Part shown: in pieces, positions 47,714 through 58,950 of the stretch | Layout of the letters: each line of letters starts with the position of its first letter | How positions within the stretch are numbered: position 1 is the first letter of the stretch | NCBI GenBank assembly: GCA_024741835.1 | Contig: JAENRP010000259.1 | Coordinates: 1-64,000, forward strand | DNA length: 64,000 bases | DNA from: Diplocarpon mali | Taxonomy: Eukaryota > Ascomycota > Leotiomycetes > Helotiales > Drepanopezizaceae | Direction of reading: 5' to 3' | The notes under the pieces: model-generated | The model's input: only the letters and a program-made list of their open reading frames with translations | What the model was told of the DNA's origin: nothing | Database searches by the model: none | Translations under genes and position numbers: made by a program

Positions 47714-48199
47714 AAATTAGAGAATTCCAAGGGCCATTTAGGTTAAAAGGTTATTAATAGCATTCGCATAAGCTAAAAGGAGATTTTATTGCTTTATATT
47801 TCCTAAGGCTACGTAGGTCGATTTGAAGTTTTCTAATAATATAATAGCTCTACTATCTTAAGAGAAGTTTATAACTAGTATTTATTTATCTCTTATTATA
47901 GTAGATAAAACCATTTGTAAGTTCTTTAAAGGCATATTACTTATAAAAGATAGGGAGTATAAATAAGAGAGTTTAATAGGATATAAGAATTAAAAGGGCA
48001 TATAAGCTGCAATAGGTTTACTATATATATATTAAGGAAATTGGACTTTTTTATTTATTATTTAAGGAAAGTAATAGGAATGCTATAATTAAAGGCTAAT
48101 ATTAAAAATATAAAATAAGTCAAAGCAGGCAAGAATTTAAAATGATCTTAAAAGATCTATATCCTAAATAATAAAGGAGGCGTCTTTACTAAAAATGTA

Positions 48200-49930
48200 A
48201 AAATAAAGATTAAAGGAAGGTAGGACAATTGATAGGCTAGGAAATCATTTAATATTCCAGTTTGCATTCTTCGGATATTTTAGAAATAATAACTTAAGGT
48301 TGCGATTAATTAGGTATTTTAATATTCTTTACTTATAGGACCAACTTATAAGTTAAGTTAGAAAAATCTTGGTTATTATCTAAGGGTTTAAAGTTGCTTA
48401 TATTGCTATCGATTCTTATAAAAGATTCAAAGGTTATATTAATTTCTAATTCGTCTTTTAAAAGGAATAAGGTCTAGTTGCGTCGATAAAAGCACTTTAG
48501 TCGATTAGCTGCAAAGGTTCCTTTAATATCGACTCTATTAAGTTCTTAAAGAGAATAGTATCCCTTTTCTTTCTACTTAGACTTAACCTTAAATAGATTA
48601 AGCTATTAATAGTTAAGTTTAGTATCTACTAATATATTAATACTTCTTATAATATTATAAATTAAGATGAGATTATCTTTTTAAATAGGGTGCATTTTAA
48701 ATACTTTAAAAGCAGCCTATACTTCTTTAGCTTTTTCCCTATATTATTTCTTTTATAAAATGATTTCCTTTATATTTATATCTTAGAGCTTAAGTTGTTA
48801 GCATCTTATTACTAGCAAATCGGAACGGTTCTAAATTTGACTATAGTTAAATAATCTTTAAATAGGCTATTGGGATTTAAAAGGGAGCTATGCCTCTTTG
48901 CTATAGATAAGGAAAAATAGTATAACTCCAATCGGTTTATAGATTATCGTTCGATAAGTAAAGAGTATTTTATAAAAGTGTTTTATCTAATTTTTAAATC
49001 CTTTATAAGTAACTTTAAATAGCCTATTAAGAATATTGTAATATTCTTACTCTACTACTCTATTAACTTTCGAGTTATATATTAAGATTTGAACCCGTTT
49101 GATACTATATTTTTACAAAAAAGCTTTAACTACTCTTTTATTTTTAAGGCCTCTATTAATAGTTAGTCTGCTAAAAAGTCTATAGCGATAGACTACGTCT
49201 TCTTAAAGGAACTTTGCAATAGATTTAGAGTTAGCAGATCTTAAAGGTTATCCTTTAAGCCATCTTAATAGGTCTTCCTTTATTAGAATAAAATATATAA
49301 TCCTATTTTTAATTATTAGTACTTATATAATATTAAGACTGACTTTATAGAAAAGGCCTAATAGCCAGGTTAAGAATAGGAGATTCTCTTTATAATTAGG
49401 TTTTCGTTTCTAATAAGGGGCGCAACTTTTTATAAAGGCTTTATAATCCTTAAAAGAACCCTTTTAAAAGAATTTCCTTAAGAGTTAGTGGTAGGTAGAC
49501 TTAGCTCCTTAGTAGTCAGTTTCCTTATAAATATCTTAAATAGCCTTAGCCCTTAGATTTTCATTATCTAAGTAGAGTTATATAAGGAATAAGTTATCGC
49601 TCCTTTTAAATAATCGTCTTTCTTATATTAGATAAATCAGAGCTTTAGCTTTGAATTTTTAAAAATCTTTAAAAGCAATTGTCTTTAGTCATTTAAGTGT
49701 AATTAAAAATTTTATGATTTCTTTAGAGTCACTTAAGTAATTAAGTAATAAAATTCTCTTATTTAACTCGCGGGCTAGGCTTGCAAGTCGAGTCCCTTTA
49801 AGGTAATATATTAATAGATAACCAACTTCGTTCTCTACCCACTTATTAATATCTATTTTATCTTCTTTAATTAAATCAAAGGGGTAGGGATAAGTTCTTC
49901 TTAAAAGGCTATTAGCAATAGTATTTTTCA
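48200..49930 (-). pseudogene. G2 integrase and linker remnant
   Basis: The 80-codon stop-free piece at 49689-49931 (ANSLLRRTYPYPFDLIKEDK, INKWVENEVGYLLIYY) is the segment after RNase H typical of fungal gypsy elements. A palindrome at 49766-49788 lies inside it and is read in a different phase (LASLAREL). Downstream, the minus strand at about 49,120-49,210 shows a degraded integrase core. Many stops elsewhere. Confidence 0.65.
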
Positions 49931-49999
49931 TTCTTAGAATATATTTAACTTTAAAGTCTATTAGTCTTATTTAAGTAATCCATTTTATTAGCAAGGCTC

Positions 50000-51240
50000 T
50001 TAATAGGTCGCTTGCAGCTCTATTCAATTATTCTACTAGCACTTTAGTATTAGTTTTAAAAATAAAGTAAGTACTATAGAGGTCGCTTCTTATCTTTTTT
50101 ATCGCCTTTAAAGCGCCTTTGCATTCCCATTTAGTAGTATTATACTTTATCTCTACTAGATTCTAAAGACCACTTTTAAAGTAAGCTAAATGTCTTTTCT
50201 ATTAGCTATTAGCTTATTAAAGGATAGCACCCTATCCGATTAAGCTTGCGTCAACTATTAGTATAATTGGTCTAGCGTTAGCTCTATAGTCTATTTTAAT
50301 CAGATATAGCGCCTTAAGCAACGCTTGCTTTAGTTGTTTTATAGCCTCTATTTAAGGTTCCTCCTATTGAAACTCAGCCCCTTTCCGAAATAAGGAGTAA
50401 ATAGGTACTGCCTTTTTAGCGAAATCCTTGATTTAAATGCAATAGTATATTATAATGCTAATAAACGCGCGAGCTTCTACTATATCGTTATACCTCTTCT
50501 ATTTATCGATTTTAAGTACTTTAGCCCTTTAAGGACTTCGGCTATTAGAATTAGTAATAAAACTAATAATTTCCATTAATAGAAGATAGTATTATAACTT
50601 CGGACCGACTATTGCTCTTACCCTTTTAAATCGTATAAGCACTTGGTCTAGGTTCTAAATGTGTTCTATTATAAATCGCTATATACTAAGGAGAACTTCT
50701 TTATAGTTATAGAATGATCTTAATCCTTTTACTCTTATATTATCTATATAAGGGAGTGCAATATTAGGTATATAATCTACTAGTATCTTATAGATTACTT
50801 AGATAAATTGAGCGATCGAATTTATAGCCCCTTAAGGTAATCTTATCATTTGAAGTAGCTTAAGAGGGGTTTGAATTGCTATTATATCTCTCGATTTAAC
50901 ATTAAGAATAAATTGGTTGTATTTAAAGAAGAAGTTAATAAGAGAGCTGCAGGTTAATCTTGCGAATTCATTTAAGAACTTATCTATATTCAAAGGAATG
51001 TTAGCGTCTTTAATAATTACTTGATTCATCTCTACTATTACTATTATTAGTTTGTAAGTTCCCTTCTCTTTCTTAGTAATTAAGAACCATTTGTTCCTAT
51101 AAGGGCTATTATAGAACTTGAGAATACCTTACTTTAGCCTATCCTTTAATATTTCGATTACCTTTTCTTAAAAAGCTTTAAGGACCTTAAATGTTTTCTC
51201 TTACTAGGCTTTATAAGGTATTATCTTAATCTTAATATAA
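50000..51240 (-). pseudogene. G2 reverse transcriptase and RNase H remnant
   Basis: Gypsy RT on the minus strand: SPYRNKWFLITKKEKGTYKL (about 51,120-51,060), then the stop-free stretch 51029-50832 with IKDANIPLNIDKFLNEFA and SSLINFFFKYNQFILNVKSR, then PYIDNIRVKG (about 50,740, the YxDD box). RNase H follows towards 50,000. Clear Ty3/gypsy relationship; inactivated by RIP. Confidence 0.85.
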
Positions 51241-53399
51241 GGTGTGACCTTTTCTTAAATCTAGCTAAGTTCTATTTAATTAAAAGCTAAGATATCCTTT
51301 TGATTTATTAAGGTTTTATAAAGTAGTTCGCATTCTTATTTTATTAAATCTTCTCTAATTTTCAATATATTAAAACGTTCTTTTATTAGCTAATATCCGA
51401 TAGGTTTATTAGAAAATCTACTTATAATAAACTTATCGAATTTGCCACTTAGCTTTAAAGGTCGAAGCTTCTTATCTTATTCAAATTAATTATCCAGTCC
51501 TTTAGGCTTTAAGCTATTAAAGATTCCCTAATCTATTAGTTGTACTTTGTTAGCCTTGCTTTTATATATAGTTCGAATATTAGCTAATACTATACTTCTC
51601 TACTTCTTTCCTTTTTTATCAAATCCTATAAAACGGTCCGAATTTTCCTTTTTAAAAATAAATAAAAGATTTTCTAAGTTATTAATTTAAAGTGCATAGA
51701 TAGAAATATTATTAGTAATTTTATTATTTTTCACTCGCAGGTCCGGCTTATAAGTAGTTTTTAGATTTTTCAAAATAATTAATAAATTATCAAAATTTAT
51801 AAAACAAACCCTCTTTTCTACTTTATTTTTCTTTTTTCTTAATTATTATTTTAATAAAACGCCGATTATACTATTTTTCAAAATTCCAGATTTGACTCTT
51901 AGTCTAGGACTATAAGTCAAATTGCTATTATTCAAAATCGGCAAACTTACCTTTCTTTTGCTATAACTCCTCGCTAAGTGCCTTCCTTTACTAGCATTAA
52001 GCCTAGCCCTTATACTAGCTAATTGTTTCTTAAAACCTTATTTTAAAATTCGACTATATCTCCTATAATAACTATTTATCCTTCTAAAGATCGATCTATA
52101 TTTTAAAGACTAGCTTTTATAAGACTATTTTTAAAATAGTTAAATATTAGCTAAGATTTTAAAATAAAGGGCATTCTTAAAAGAATATTATTTAAAGAAT
52201 TCTCTATTATTAGAAAGTTAGTATAATTAATAACTCTTTTAACTTTAACCTTTACATTTTTCACCTATTTATTAAAATTGTATTTCAATTTAAAGATAGT
52301 TGAATAAATAAGGAGTCGATCGCTAATAATTATTAATTAAGCTATTTCTACCACTTTTCTAATTATTATATTAACTTTTGAACTATAATCGATTAGAGCC
52401 TTTGCTTTAATTAATTCTTCTATTAAATAAACAATAATAGGGCTTTTTATCGCAACTGCTAAACAATTTCGATTGATATTCTAAGATATTAAAGCTATTG
52501 CCATAATATTATAGTACCTTTAGGTTCTTTCGTTTTCTACAATCTAAAGACATTTAATTAAGATTAAGTACTTCTTAAAGTTCTTTCTTATTATAATTTC
52601 CATTTCCTTATTATTATTTAAATCTTTAAAGGCAATTAGGATATGCTTTCCTAGCACTTTATTAAAGCGTTTAATCAAACTAAATAGGTCTTTAAATATA
52701 AGGTTAATTTACTAAGCTATAACATTCTCTATAGCTTTCTCTATTGCAATTAAACTAACATATTTATTAATGAATTTTTCCTATTTTAACATCTATCTCT
52801 TTCGCTTAAAGTCAAGGGTCTACGTAATAACTTCAATTTCTTAATCTTTAAGCTTAAAGCCATCTTTGTCTATTATATCTCTAATCAATTTATCTACTAT
52901 ATCGGCTTTATCCTCATCTATTGCGGTTCTAGATTATTAGGTATCTTTTAGCATTTAGACTCTATATTAAGATTCCTAAATTGCATATATTGATTTCTGG
53001 ACTTTAGCTGGTTTTATTAGTATTAAAGGAGTGGTAGATCTAAAAGGACGCTAAGTATTCTAAGGGTTTCTAAATACAAAAGTAGTATTAATATTAGCAG
53101 ATATATTATTATTAACCTATCTTAAGACAAAGATGCCTTTAACTTCTATAGCTATTTGATCAAAAGCTAGGTCCTTAAGAACTCCCTTAGGTAGGTTGCT
53201 AGTTGGACTAGTATATATATAAGTTGGAATTTTAGCATTCATATCTATAATATGCTATTATTCGACTAAATTCTCGTCCTATTTTATACTATATATTATC
53301 GTTTGAATAGTTTATAACTATAAGCGATTCTAGTACTTTTTAATAGGGATAGCTTTTAGCCTAGGATCTCTAATACAAAGCATCCCATACTTATTAATA

Positions 53400-54650
53400 T
53401 GCATAACCCTAGTATTAATAAAATAATAGAAAAGAGGGCAATTATTATAATACTTATATAAAGCGCAGTTAGATTCTTTATTATTGCAAAAGTTGCAGGT
53501 TAGTTGTCTTCTATTGCCATTCCCTTAGTACCTTATAGTATTAATATTAGTAAAGTGCTAATTAAGATTAATTTCTCCTTCTTCAATTAACTATTAAGTT
53601 CTTATATTAGCTAGTTATTCCAAATGATAAGAAATAGGAGTCTGGTAATAGAAACTACTATATTAGCTTATAATAGTCGAGTTTTACTTATTACTAAATT
53701 AGGGAATATACTATTTTTCCTATAAGAGATTATTAATCCTAGTTTCTAAGCTTTAGATTCAGAGTTCTGCAAATTAGGTCTTAAGTTCCTTAATTCTAAG
53801 GTTGGATCTTACTCCTAAGTCAGGCCTATAAGTAAAAGGTATAACTACTAGGTTCTTCTTTACCTCCTTTATAACTTCTAAAGCCTTTAAGTATTCTTAA
53901 ACCAGGCTCTTAAGGTCTTTAGTATAAGAGGGAGTAGGGGCTTTTTCCTACTCTATAGTATTAATAGTTCTCTTATTAAGATCTGATTTTAAAGCAAAGG
54001 CTGCGAATTCCTTAAATAAGGCAAAGGTTATAAGGTCTTGCTTATTAATCTTAAAATGCTTAATAATCTTATTTTAAAGTCCAATAGGTAATCTAAGTAA
54101 GAAAAGGCGGCCTTTTTCAACTTTACTAAGTATTTTCTAGCTAATTAAGGTATTCGATATATAAGTAAAAGTCCGATAGTAGTTCTTAAGTTCCTTAAGA
54201 GTATAAGTAATTAAAATAAATTCCTTTAAGAAAGCCAAGGTATTGCAAATCTACTATTTATCAAATTCGCAGAATTCAGATTTAAGGGCCTTAATAAGGA
54301 GTTCTTATAAATTATAAGTTTTCCATTTAAAGAGGGACTTAATAATATCCTTACTTATATAATTATAATAGTAAGGAAGTTGAGAAATCATATCCTTTTA
54401 TATAATACTAAAATTGTAATAAGTTTCCTTATATTACTTAAGGAAATTAGTAATATTAGCGCCTATAAAGTAAGGAGCGCTAGGAGAACTAAGAAGGAGA
54501 AAGTGATTAGTAATAGCCCTAAATGCGGCTATTATCGTTTTATACTAACCGTCTAAGTTAATAGAATTTATAAAGGGCAAAGGGGAAGCTTTAATATTGC
54601 GAGATTAATTGCTAAAAGGAGTACTTCGAAATTCAAAAGGGCTTAAAGAA
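53400..54650 (-). pseudogene. G2 gag remnant
   Basis: Degraded gag on the minus strand. Blocks include ISQLPYYYNYISKDIIKSLF, CNTLAFLKEFILITYTLKEL and RLFLLRLPIGL (about 54,400-54,080), which resemble the retrotransposon gag domain of fungal gypsy elements (curated knowledge of the family, not a search). Stops are of the RIP type. Confidence 0.6.
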
Positions 54651-55505
54651 TATTTAAAATCCGAGTCAATCTTAGAGTAATTAGGATAAGTTTAAAAAGA
54701 TTTAAATAAAGGGTTAGTAAAAAGTTTAAAATTATTATTATTTTTAATATTTTCTAGTATTAATATTAAAAAAGTAAGTAGCAGTCCTAAGTTGTTTAAA
54801 GATGTCTTTTTATCCTTCTACTTATAAGCTAGGCTTAGGAGTAGAATTCCGAATTCTATTAAAAGTTTAATCTAAGTTTGCTAAAAGATTTCAAATAGGT
54901 ACTAAATAGCTAATAGGAGCGTTGTGACTAATTGTAATAAGATAAGGTTTACCTAATTAAAGACCAATTTCTAAGATAAGGTTTATATTTAAGATTCTTC
55001 TTAGCCTTTAAGCCAATTCCTATTAGTCCTTAAAATAAAGGGGTCTTTAAAGACGATTCTAAGGTAATTTTTAAAGTTCTATTAAGCTAAGGCAGCTAAA
55101 TTATCGGATTCGGATTTCTAAAGATTCTAAAGAGGCACTTCCAATTAGAGTTTGCGCTTAATATTACTTAAGTACTTAAAACTACTGCTATTTGAGATTA
55201 CTATTATAAGGTTTGCTAAACTTTTCATACTAAGAAGCCGAAAATTCCGAAAATCTTAAAGTTAAGGAAGAAAATAGGGGTTTTCAAAGCAGAGCTGAAA
55301 AGGGAAAATCTAAGGTTATTAATAGTTGCTAAACGAAAATCGACAGTTCTAAGTAACTAAGCGATTAAGGATAAGGGTTTTAAAGTTGATTAAAATGCTA
55401 TAAGTATTTCAAAGACGTATTTTAAAGGCTAATCTCTTATTTACAAATTAAAAGATCGATAAGGTCGTATAAGGATAGAAATCTTAAGAAATCGGTCCCT
55501 ATATA

Positions 55506-55763
55506 AGTCACTAATATAAAACAAAAGGGAGATAATATAAGAATAGGCCTAAGGGAAGACCTAAAAACAAAAGGAGGAAGCATTATAAGCAGGCTCTCTT
55601 AGATAAGATATTAGGAATAAGTCCTAAGTATAAGGTATATTTAGTACTTATAGCAATACGCGCTATCTCTATATATAAAAGGTGGCCCTTTTATCCTCCT
55701 ACCGTCTTACGCCGATTATATGATATATGTCATAAGACCTATCTATCTCAGGTCTTTATAATA
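55506..55763 (-). repeat. G2 5' LTR
   Basis: Pairs with 33914-34171. The outer end is fixed by the TSD ATAGA at 55764-55768; the inner end (about 55,506) is less certain because the terminal bases differ from the 3' LTR. Confidence 0.8.
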
Positions 55764-55943
55764 ATAGATTCTTTTTAATAATAAGTACTTAAATATATTT
55801 ATATAAATATCGATTATTAGTATAGAATTTATACTAATTAGTAGTAGTACCTCTACTATAGATAGTAAGGTTATTAAACTAAAGAATTCTTTTTTAATTT
55901 AAAGAGTACTTAATTGTATTTCTAGCTTACTTTAAATATTAAC
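55764..55943. other. Host target DNA between G2 and E4
   Basis: Includes the G2 TSD and, to about 55,835, the inverted counterpart of 14,271-14,345. It ends with TTAAC, the TSD of E4 (55939-55943). No gene. Confidence 0.5.
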
Positions 55944-56115
55944 TGTTGCGCCATAAGGAGCCTCAGGCGCTGAGGCCTCTGAGGACTGGCTTATGTAATA
56001 TACCCCTGAAGTGGCCACGGAGCACTTCTATAAAGGGAGCTCAGATATACAGTTAGAGTAGAATTTTATAAGCTTCTGCTACTATTAGGAATCAACCTCT
56101 AAATATAGCACAATA
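55944..56115 (+). repeat. E4 5' LTR
   Basis: 172 bp, the same length as the 3' LTR, with mostly transition differences; this copy is less RIP-altered (for example CAGGCGCTGAGGCCTC retained). Confidence 0.93.
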
Positions 56116-56249
56116 GTTATTAGTACTATTCGCGACTCTTAAGAGCAAACGATTAAAAATCTACTATGTTTAGAGGCTTTTTAAAGAGGTTTTACTACTA
56201 TTTTCATTTATTCTCTTTCGCCTATATGCGTTATATGACCTGACTTGAT

Positions 56250-57600
56250 GTTCTAATGCTCCTAGCTAATTAATAGAACCCATATTCCCTACCATCCCAG
56301 TTAATATGAGCGAATACTAGTAAAAAGAAGCTTAAGAGCTTAGCTCTAGTGGAGTTATGCTTTAGGATAGGAAGTCATAGCGCATTTAGTACGCTAAGCT
56401 AGAGTTTTAGGCCGAATTTCTACAGCTCTAGAAGTATATAAAGAAGCTAAGATAGGTTAATAACCTTGAATTATATGCTATAAAGATAGGAAATTAAGCT
56501 CTGCTTTATAAGAACGAAGCTCTATATCTGCTGGATTTAGAAATAGAACCGCTGCAGCTTGAAAAAATTATAAAAGGATAGGACTAGAGAATATTGCAAA
56601 GCTATTATAAGTTATACTAATAGTAGGAAGCTATCGATTAATAAACGCCAGCTTTAGTACTACTTGCGAAGATAATAGCTAAAGACATAGAGCTGGAGTA
56701 TAAAATGGCAGTAATATAATATAATCTTATAGTAGAAGTGTGGAAAAGGAATAGGAGCTCTTATACTTAGTTATACTATTGGATTATTAAGATAGTATAT
56801 CCTATGCTGCTTTAAGTAGTATAATATGATTGTAAGGAAGCGGGGAAACTGTTAATTCAATAGATTGTAGAGCACTTGCGCAAGGAACTAGCCCCCTTTA
56901 AGGTTAGTATAATAGAGTTAATTTAGGAAGACTATAATAATAAGCTCTTTAAAATAAGGAGTAGTAAAGTGGACTCAAAGACCTAGCTTGCTAGCTTTAG
57001 GGAGATCTACTAAGAAGTATAAATATACAAAATCCTAGAGGTTTAAGGCTCCTTTGCAATTATAAAGTTTCTATAGTTGGTTTACCGCTAGGCTCTCACT
57101 TGGTCTTAGCAGACCTAGGCAGAGCTTATTAGAGATAATAAGCTAGGTTTAAAGTATAGAAAAGATATAATCTACTATATTAATTGGTTCTTAAGCTTAA
57201 TAAAGCAAAGCCTTATAAGTTCCTTATCAAAGGCAACCCTTAGAGTATACGACTCGCTTAAAGGAGTAGGTAATTATACTAATCTAGGAGCATTAAGTAA
57301 AGGCAAGGCGAAGAAGACTCTTAAGGAGAACGTTAAAAAGTGCCTTTGCCCTTAAGTTAAAAATTACTTCTAGAACCTAAAGGAGTGTAATAGGCTAAAA
57401 TACGCCTTAACTAGCGCTAAGGAAGGTACGCTTTAAAACCTCCTTAGCTATAATAAGGTTAAAAGAACGCGCGAAAACCTTACTTCTTTAGAATGGAAAG
57501 AGCTTTAAGCTAAGCTCTCCTATCTTAAATACACTCTTATAAATTAATTTAAGGAAAGAATATCTGCTAAAGCTTTAAAGAGCGGCAAATCTAAGATTAT
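56250..57600 (+). pseudogene. E4 gag remnant
   Basis: Coding texture with RIP stops; a Cys-rich block near 57,330-57,400 (KCLCP, then NLKECNRLKYAL) may be the zinc knuckle. Many Leu/Glu-rich stretches. Confidence 0.45.
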
Positions 57601-58149
57601 AGCTGCCCTTTTAAATCTAACTCTCTTTAAAGACTCTACCTTAGGAATATACTCCACCCTTAGAGCTCCCTACGCTCTTTCGAATATAACCCTACTTAAT
57701 AACTACACTATAATGCACCTTATTAATCGAAAGGAGCTTCTAATTCCTAGATTATTGAAAATCGCATATCCCTAGGACTATATAAAGGCAAGGAGCTTAA
57801 GTCTACTAATAAGGGGGAGGGGTATATATCTAATAAAAGGGGTTCTCGCTAATAGAGGAGACTTAGAGCTTAGGAATATAGCGCTTATAGATAGGTTTAA
57901 TATTAATATTATCTTAAAGCCTCTTTTAAAGAAGGCTAGAATATAATATATAGGCTTAGACGCAACACTTTAAAAGGGTATAGCAGATAATAATATAATT
58001 ATAAAGTAGCTAAAGCGTAAGTCGAACGTTATAGTATTTAAATATAAGCCTATCAACTTTTATAACGCTTCTAACTTGCTATAATATACTTAACTAACCT
58101 ACCTAGCCTTTCCTACTTTATAATAATATTTGCGAAGCTAATATAAACC

Positions 58150-58950
58150 CTTAAGGAGCAGCGTATTCCTAAGAGCTAAGAACGATTCGGTAGATATTTA
58201 GTACCTTTAATTAGGCTATTTAAAAGCGGAGGCGCTTAAGAAGCTTATACTAAACGCAAAGGGGGTAAAGATCAAAGGGAAGCTATAAATTAATTATAAA
58301 GCTTATACTTAAGCAAAAGCTAAGTAAAAGCCTTTTAAGAGAGAGTCAGATTTTAAGGCTTTAAGACCATTCTTTAGGTGCTCCTAGGACCTATTTGATT
58401 ATAGTATATCAAGCCTCTCTTTAGAAAGCTGGCTTCTCCTAATTAAGGATGAATTTAGTAGGAAGTTATTTAAATATACTCTACTCTATAAGTCCTTAAT
58501 ACTAGTTTTAAAAGCTCTTTAATCTTTTAAAGTATAGGTGAAGCGCTATTACTACCTTTCCTTATATATTTTAAGAAGCGATAATAATACCTTAGTGTTT
58601 CCCTTATAAGGAGTATCGAAATATAAAGAGTAGTGTAAAGCTAAAGGTATAGAGGTAAAAGTCACTTTATCCTATACTTATAAACCAAATAGAGCTTCTA
58701 AGAGAGCAGGAGTAGAGATTATTAAAAAGGCACTTACTATACTAATCTTTACTAACCTTTTAAAGCACCTATAGCCTAAAGCTATACTAGCTATAATATA
58801 CCTTTATAATATTGGCCTATTAAAGTGTAAGAGATAGAAGAGTCCAAATGAGGTGCTTTAGCTTTAGTTTAAATAATACTTTAGGTGGTATAATCTGCAG
58901 ATTATTATAAAGCTTACTACTGATTTAAGACTAGAATAGAAGGATATAAA
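58150..58950 (+). pseudogene. E4 integrase remnant
   Basis: The copia integrase zinc finger reads LGYLKAEALKKLILNAKGVK (about 58,205-58,270), and the core reads VTLSYTYKPNRASKRAGVEI (about 58,660-58,715, containing the region of the catalytic Glu). Stops of the RIP type. Confidence 0.7.

Larger units (their letters stand above)
39985..48050 (-). pseudogene. Uncharacterised coding tract A of G2, split by C3
   Basis: The minus-strand frame runs from about 48,050 to 47,714 (ENFKSTYVALGNIK, ANAINNLLTxMALGIL), is interrupted by C3, resumes at 41,600 (FNDFLTKEL) and ends at the stop at 39985-39987 after PIKWNNSFFSILLSNK. Removing C3 and one copy of its TSD restores the frame, giving about 650 codons. 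Blocks such as NEFAFIDIIxFFNNY (about 40,513-40,557) match tract B. No known domain is recognised. The last 90 codons are free of stops (39985-40257). Confidence 0.55.
49766..54842 (-). repeat. Five dispersed palindromes in the G2 5' half
   Basis: 23-bp copies start at 49766, 51733, 51895, 53811 and 54820. The spacing is irregular; they lie in the linker, upstream of RT, and in or near gag. Confidence 0.85.
33914..55763 (-). mobile_element. G2: very large Ty3/gypsy element, interrupted by C3
   Basis: Terminal direct repeats of about 258 bp (33914 to about 34171 and about 55506-55763). Outer ends are TATTATAA and TTATAATA (inferred original TGTTATAA...TTATAACA), flanked by the exact TSD ATAGA (33909-33913 and 55764-55768). 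Coding direction is minus: gag (about 54.6-54.0 kb), RT (about 51.2-50.4 kb), RNase H and linker (about 50.4-49.6 kb), integrase (about 49.6-48.2 kb), then about 7 kb of further coding-like sequence before the 3' LTR. Without C3 (6118 bp including the duplicated target) the element is about 15.7 kb, roughly twice a typical gypsy element. RIP stops are throughout. Confidence 0.85.
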
